A stretch of DNA of 64,000 nt from Streptomyces bungoensis (GTDB taxonomy: Bacteria > Actinomycetota > Actinomycetes > Streptomycetales > Streptomycetaceae). Below the pieces are notes generated by a model, which did no database searches, was not told the DNA's origin, and saw only the letters and a list, made by a program, of their open reading frames with translations. A program made the translations under genes and the position numbers. Positions 63,035-64,000 of this stretch are shown here, piece after piece. Numbering within the stretch: position 1 is the first letter of the stretch; each line of letters begins with the position of its first letter. Where the stretch lies: contig NZ_KQ948867.1 of NCBI RefSeq assembly GCF_001514215.1, positions 33,633-97,632 of the forward strand, in the 5' to 3' direction.

Positions 63035-63817
63035 ATGGAGCACCAGGTCTTCGTCCCGGTTCCGGCCGACCGGCTCAGGCGGGCACTCGCCGACCCCGCG
63101 CGCGTCGCCCGGGCGGTCCCCGGGCTCCAGCAGGACGCCGGTGCCGAGCCCGTGGCCGGGCGGCTGAAGGTGCGGGTGGGCGGCCACTCGGTCACCTACC
63201 GGGGCACGGCCCGCGTGACCGCCCGCGACGACGGCACCTACACCGTCGAGGGCGAGGCCGCCGAGGCCCGCGGCTCCGGCACCGTCCGACTCGCCCTCAC
63301 CCTGCGCCTGTCGGACACCGGCGACGGCACGGCCGTCACGGTCGGCGGCACGGCCCGCGCGGACGGCCGCATCGCGGAACTGCCCTCGGACGCGGTGAGT
63401 TCGGCGGCGACCCGGCTGCTGGACCGCTTCCTGGAGTCGCTGGTGGACGAACCGGGGGACGAGGGAGACGGACCGGAGGCGGAGTCCGGGGCCGAGGAGC
63501 CCGCCTCCGTCTTCGACACCGACGTCCCCCCGCCCTCCCTGGACCCGGACGCCGACGAGGACACCGCCGCCGACCGCCTCGCGGAGGACTTCGCCGACAC
63601 CGGCGAGCCCCCCGCCGAAGCCGCGCACGCGCGCCGCACGATGATCGGCCGCAGCGCCGAGGAGGTCGACCACGCCCCGCCACGCGGCCGCTACGCCCCC
63701 GTACCGGCGCCCCAGCCGGGCACGGCGGCCTCGGCACTGCGCTGGGCGGCACCGGCGGCGGCGCTGGCCGTGGCGTCGGCGATCGTCGTCGGCAGGGCAC
63801 TGCGCAGGCGCCGCTGA
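63035..63817 (+). CDS. CoxG-like SRPBCC protein with C-terminal membrane helix
   Basis: A 260-residue protein: MEHQVFVPVPADRLRRALAD, AVPGLQQDAGAEPVAGRLKV, HSVTYRGTARVTARDDGTYT and SGTVRLALTLRLSDTGDGTA are the CO-dehydrogenase-subunit-G (SRPBCC) fold (about 1-145). An acidic linker (about 145-225) leads to a membrane helix (ALRWAAPAAALAVASAIVVG) and RRRR. Tail-anchored, ligand unknown. TAGGGT (63022-63027) lies 7 bp before the ATG, so the mRNA may be leaderless. Confidence 0.85.
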   Translation: MEHQVFVPVPADRLRRALADPARVARAVPGLQQDAGAEPVAGRLKVRVGGHSVTYRGTARVTARDDGTYTVEGEAAEARGSGTVRLALTLRLSDTGDGTAVTVGGTARADGRIAELPSDAVSSAATRLLDRFLESLVDEPGDEGDGPEAESGAEEPASVFDTDVPPPSLDPDADEDTAADRLAEDFADTGEPPAEAAHARRTMIGRSAEEVDHAPPRGRYAPVPAPQPGTAASALRWAAPAAALAVASAIVVGRALRRRR

Positions 63818-63818
63818 G

Positions 63819-64000
63819 CTTCGGAGCTCACGGCATGGTGAGGTGCCGGGGTGCTTCCGGAACGCGCGACCGGCCACGGCGGGCCTGCAGTGGGAGTCCC
63901 GGCGGGTTTCCGGTCGCGCGGAGGCGGCTGGGCTTCGAGGCTCACGGCATGGTGACCGGCCCGGGGGCGCGGGGAACTGCGCGACCGGCCACGGCGGGCC
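63819..64000. repeat. Duplicated dispersed Streptomyces repeat
   Basis: Two copies of TCACGGCATGGTGA (near 63830 and 63942) and of GCGCGACCGGCCACGGCGGG (63864-63885 and 63979-64000), in the same order, about 115 bp apart. The second copy is preceded by GGGGCGCGGGGAACTGC, a widespread intergenic repeat in Streptomyces chromosomes (recalled). The right copy is cut by the window end. Confidence 0.75.

Overview
The window is high-GC chromosomal DNA of a Streptomyces. It carries the actinobacterial dnaK-grpE-dnaJ-hspR operon with HspR (HAIR) operators, a HAIR-controlled clpB, GTG/TTG and probably leaderless starts, DUF397 and DUF5753-type regulators, DUF5994, and STAS/RsbW/SpoIIE partner-switching proteins. 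The conserved part of the order (dcd, phosphoribosyltransferase, Yip1-like protein, FG-GAP protein, Fe-S reductase, dnaK operon, solute-binding lipoprotein, clpB, YbjN, aminotransferase, spermidine-synthase-like protein) resembles the S. coelicolor SCO36xx neighbourhood from memory. No rRNA, CRISPR array or complete prophage is visible.

Layout. 1-7.3 kb: a sulfite-oxidase-like molybdoenzyme (cut by the window edge), Asp23-like relics, an anti-sigma-K (RskA) gene whose sigma partner has been deleted to a short tail, a frameshifted hypothetical gene, a MerR regulator, a GvpU-like protein, and a cold-response group (small conserved protein, CBS-like protein, DEAD-box RNA helicase, cold-shock protein). 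7.8-22.1 kb: a genomic island bounded by 3'-end copies of tRNA-Gly(CCC), with a third copy inside and the C-terminal relic of a tyrosine integrase next to the intact tRNA. Cargo: a YeeE/YedE sulfur-transport operon with a Cys-rich first gene, a residual gas-vesicle pair (gvpA and a frameshifted gvpF), a STAS / RsbW-like kinase / STAS / SpoIIE-phosphatase set, two DUF5994 genes, DinB, an arylsulfatase, DUF202 and SRPBCC proteins. 22.3-34.7 kb: mostly core genes, interrupted by a lone large serine recombinase between the FG-GAP gene and a monooxygenase gene, and by a 450-bp tandem repeat.

34.7-49.9 kb: the heat-shock block (dnaK operon, clpB), both units headed by HAIR inverted repeats. Between them lie four paralogous LuxR-type regulators (one on the plus strand, three in tandem on the minus strand). 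Divergent from the last is a two-gene unit for a short secreted peptide carrying the hexapeptide DLGWDI twice and a small protein that looks like a Rieske-fold N-terminus without its Fe-S ligands. This is the best candidate in the window for an undescribed signalling system.

50-58.7 kb: an accessory zone with an M48-like protein lacking the metalloprotease motif, an RsbW-like ATPase, an XRE/DUF397 pair, a winged-helix protein, a DUF433/PIN-like toxin-antitoxin pair, a small membrane protein, a second toxin-antitoxin pair and a RibD-type reductase. The second pair and RibD sit between a 5'-truncated aminotransferase fragment and an intact aminotransferase, as expected if an element once entered this gene. 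58.7-64 kb: core genes again, ending in a duplicated dispersed repeat.
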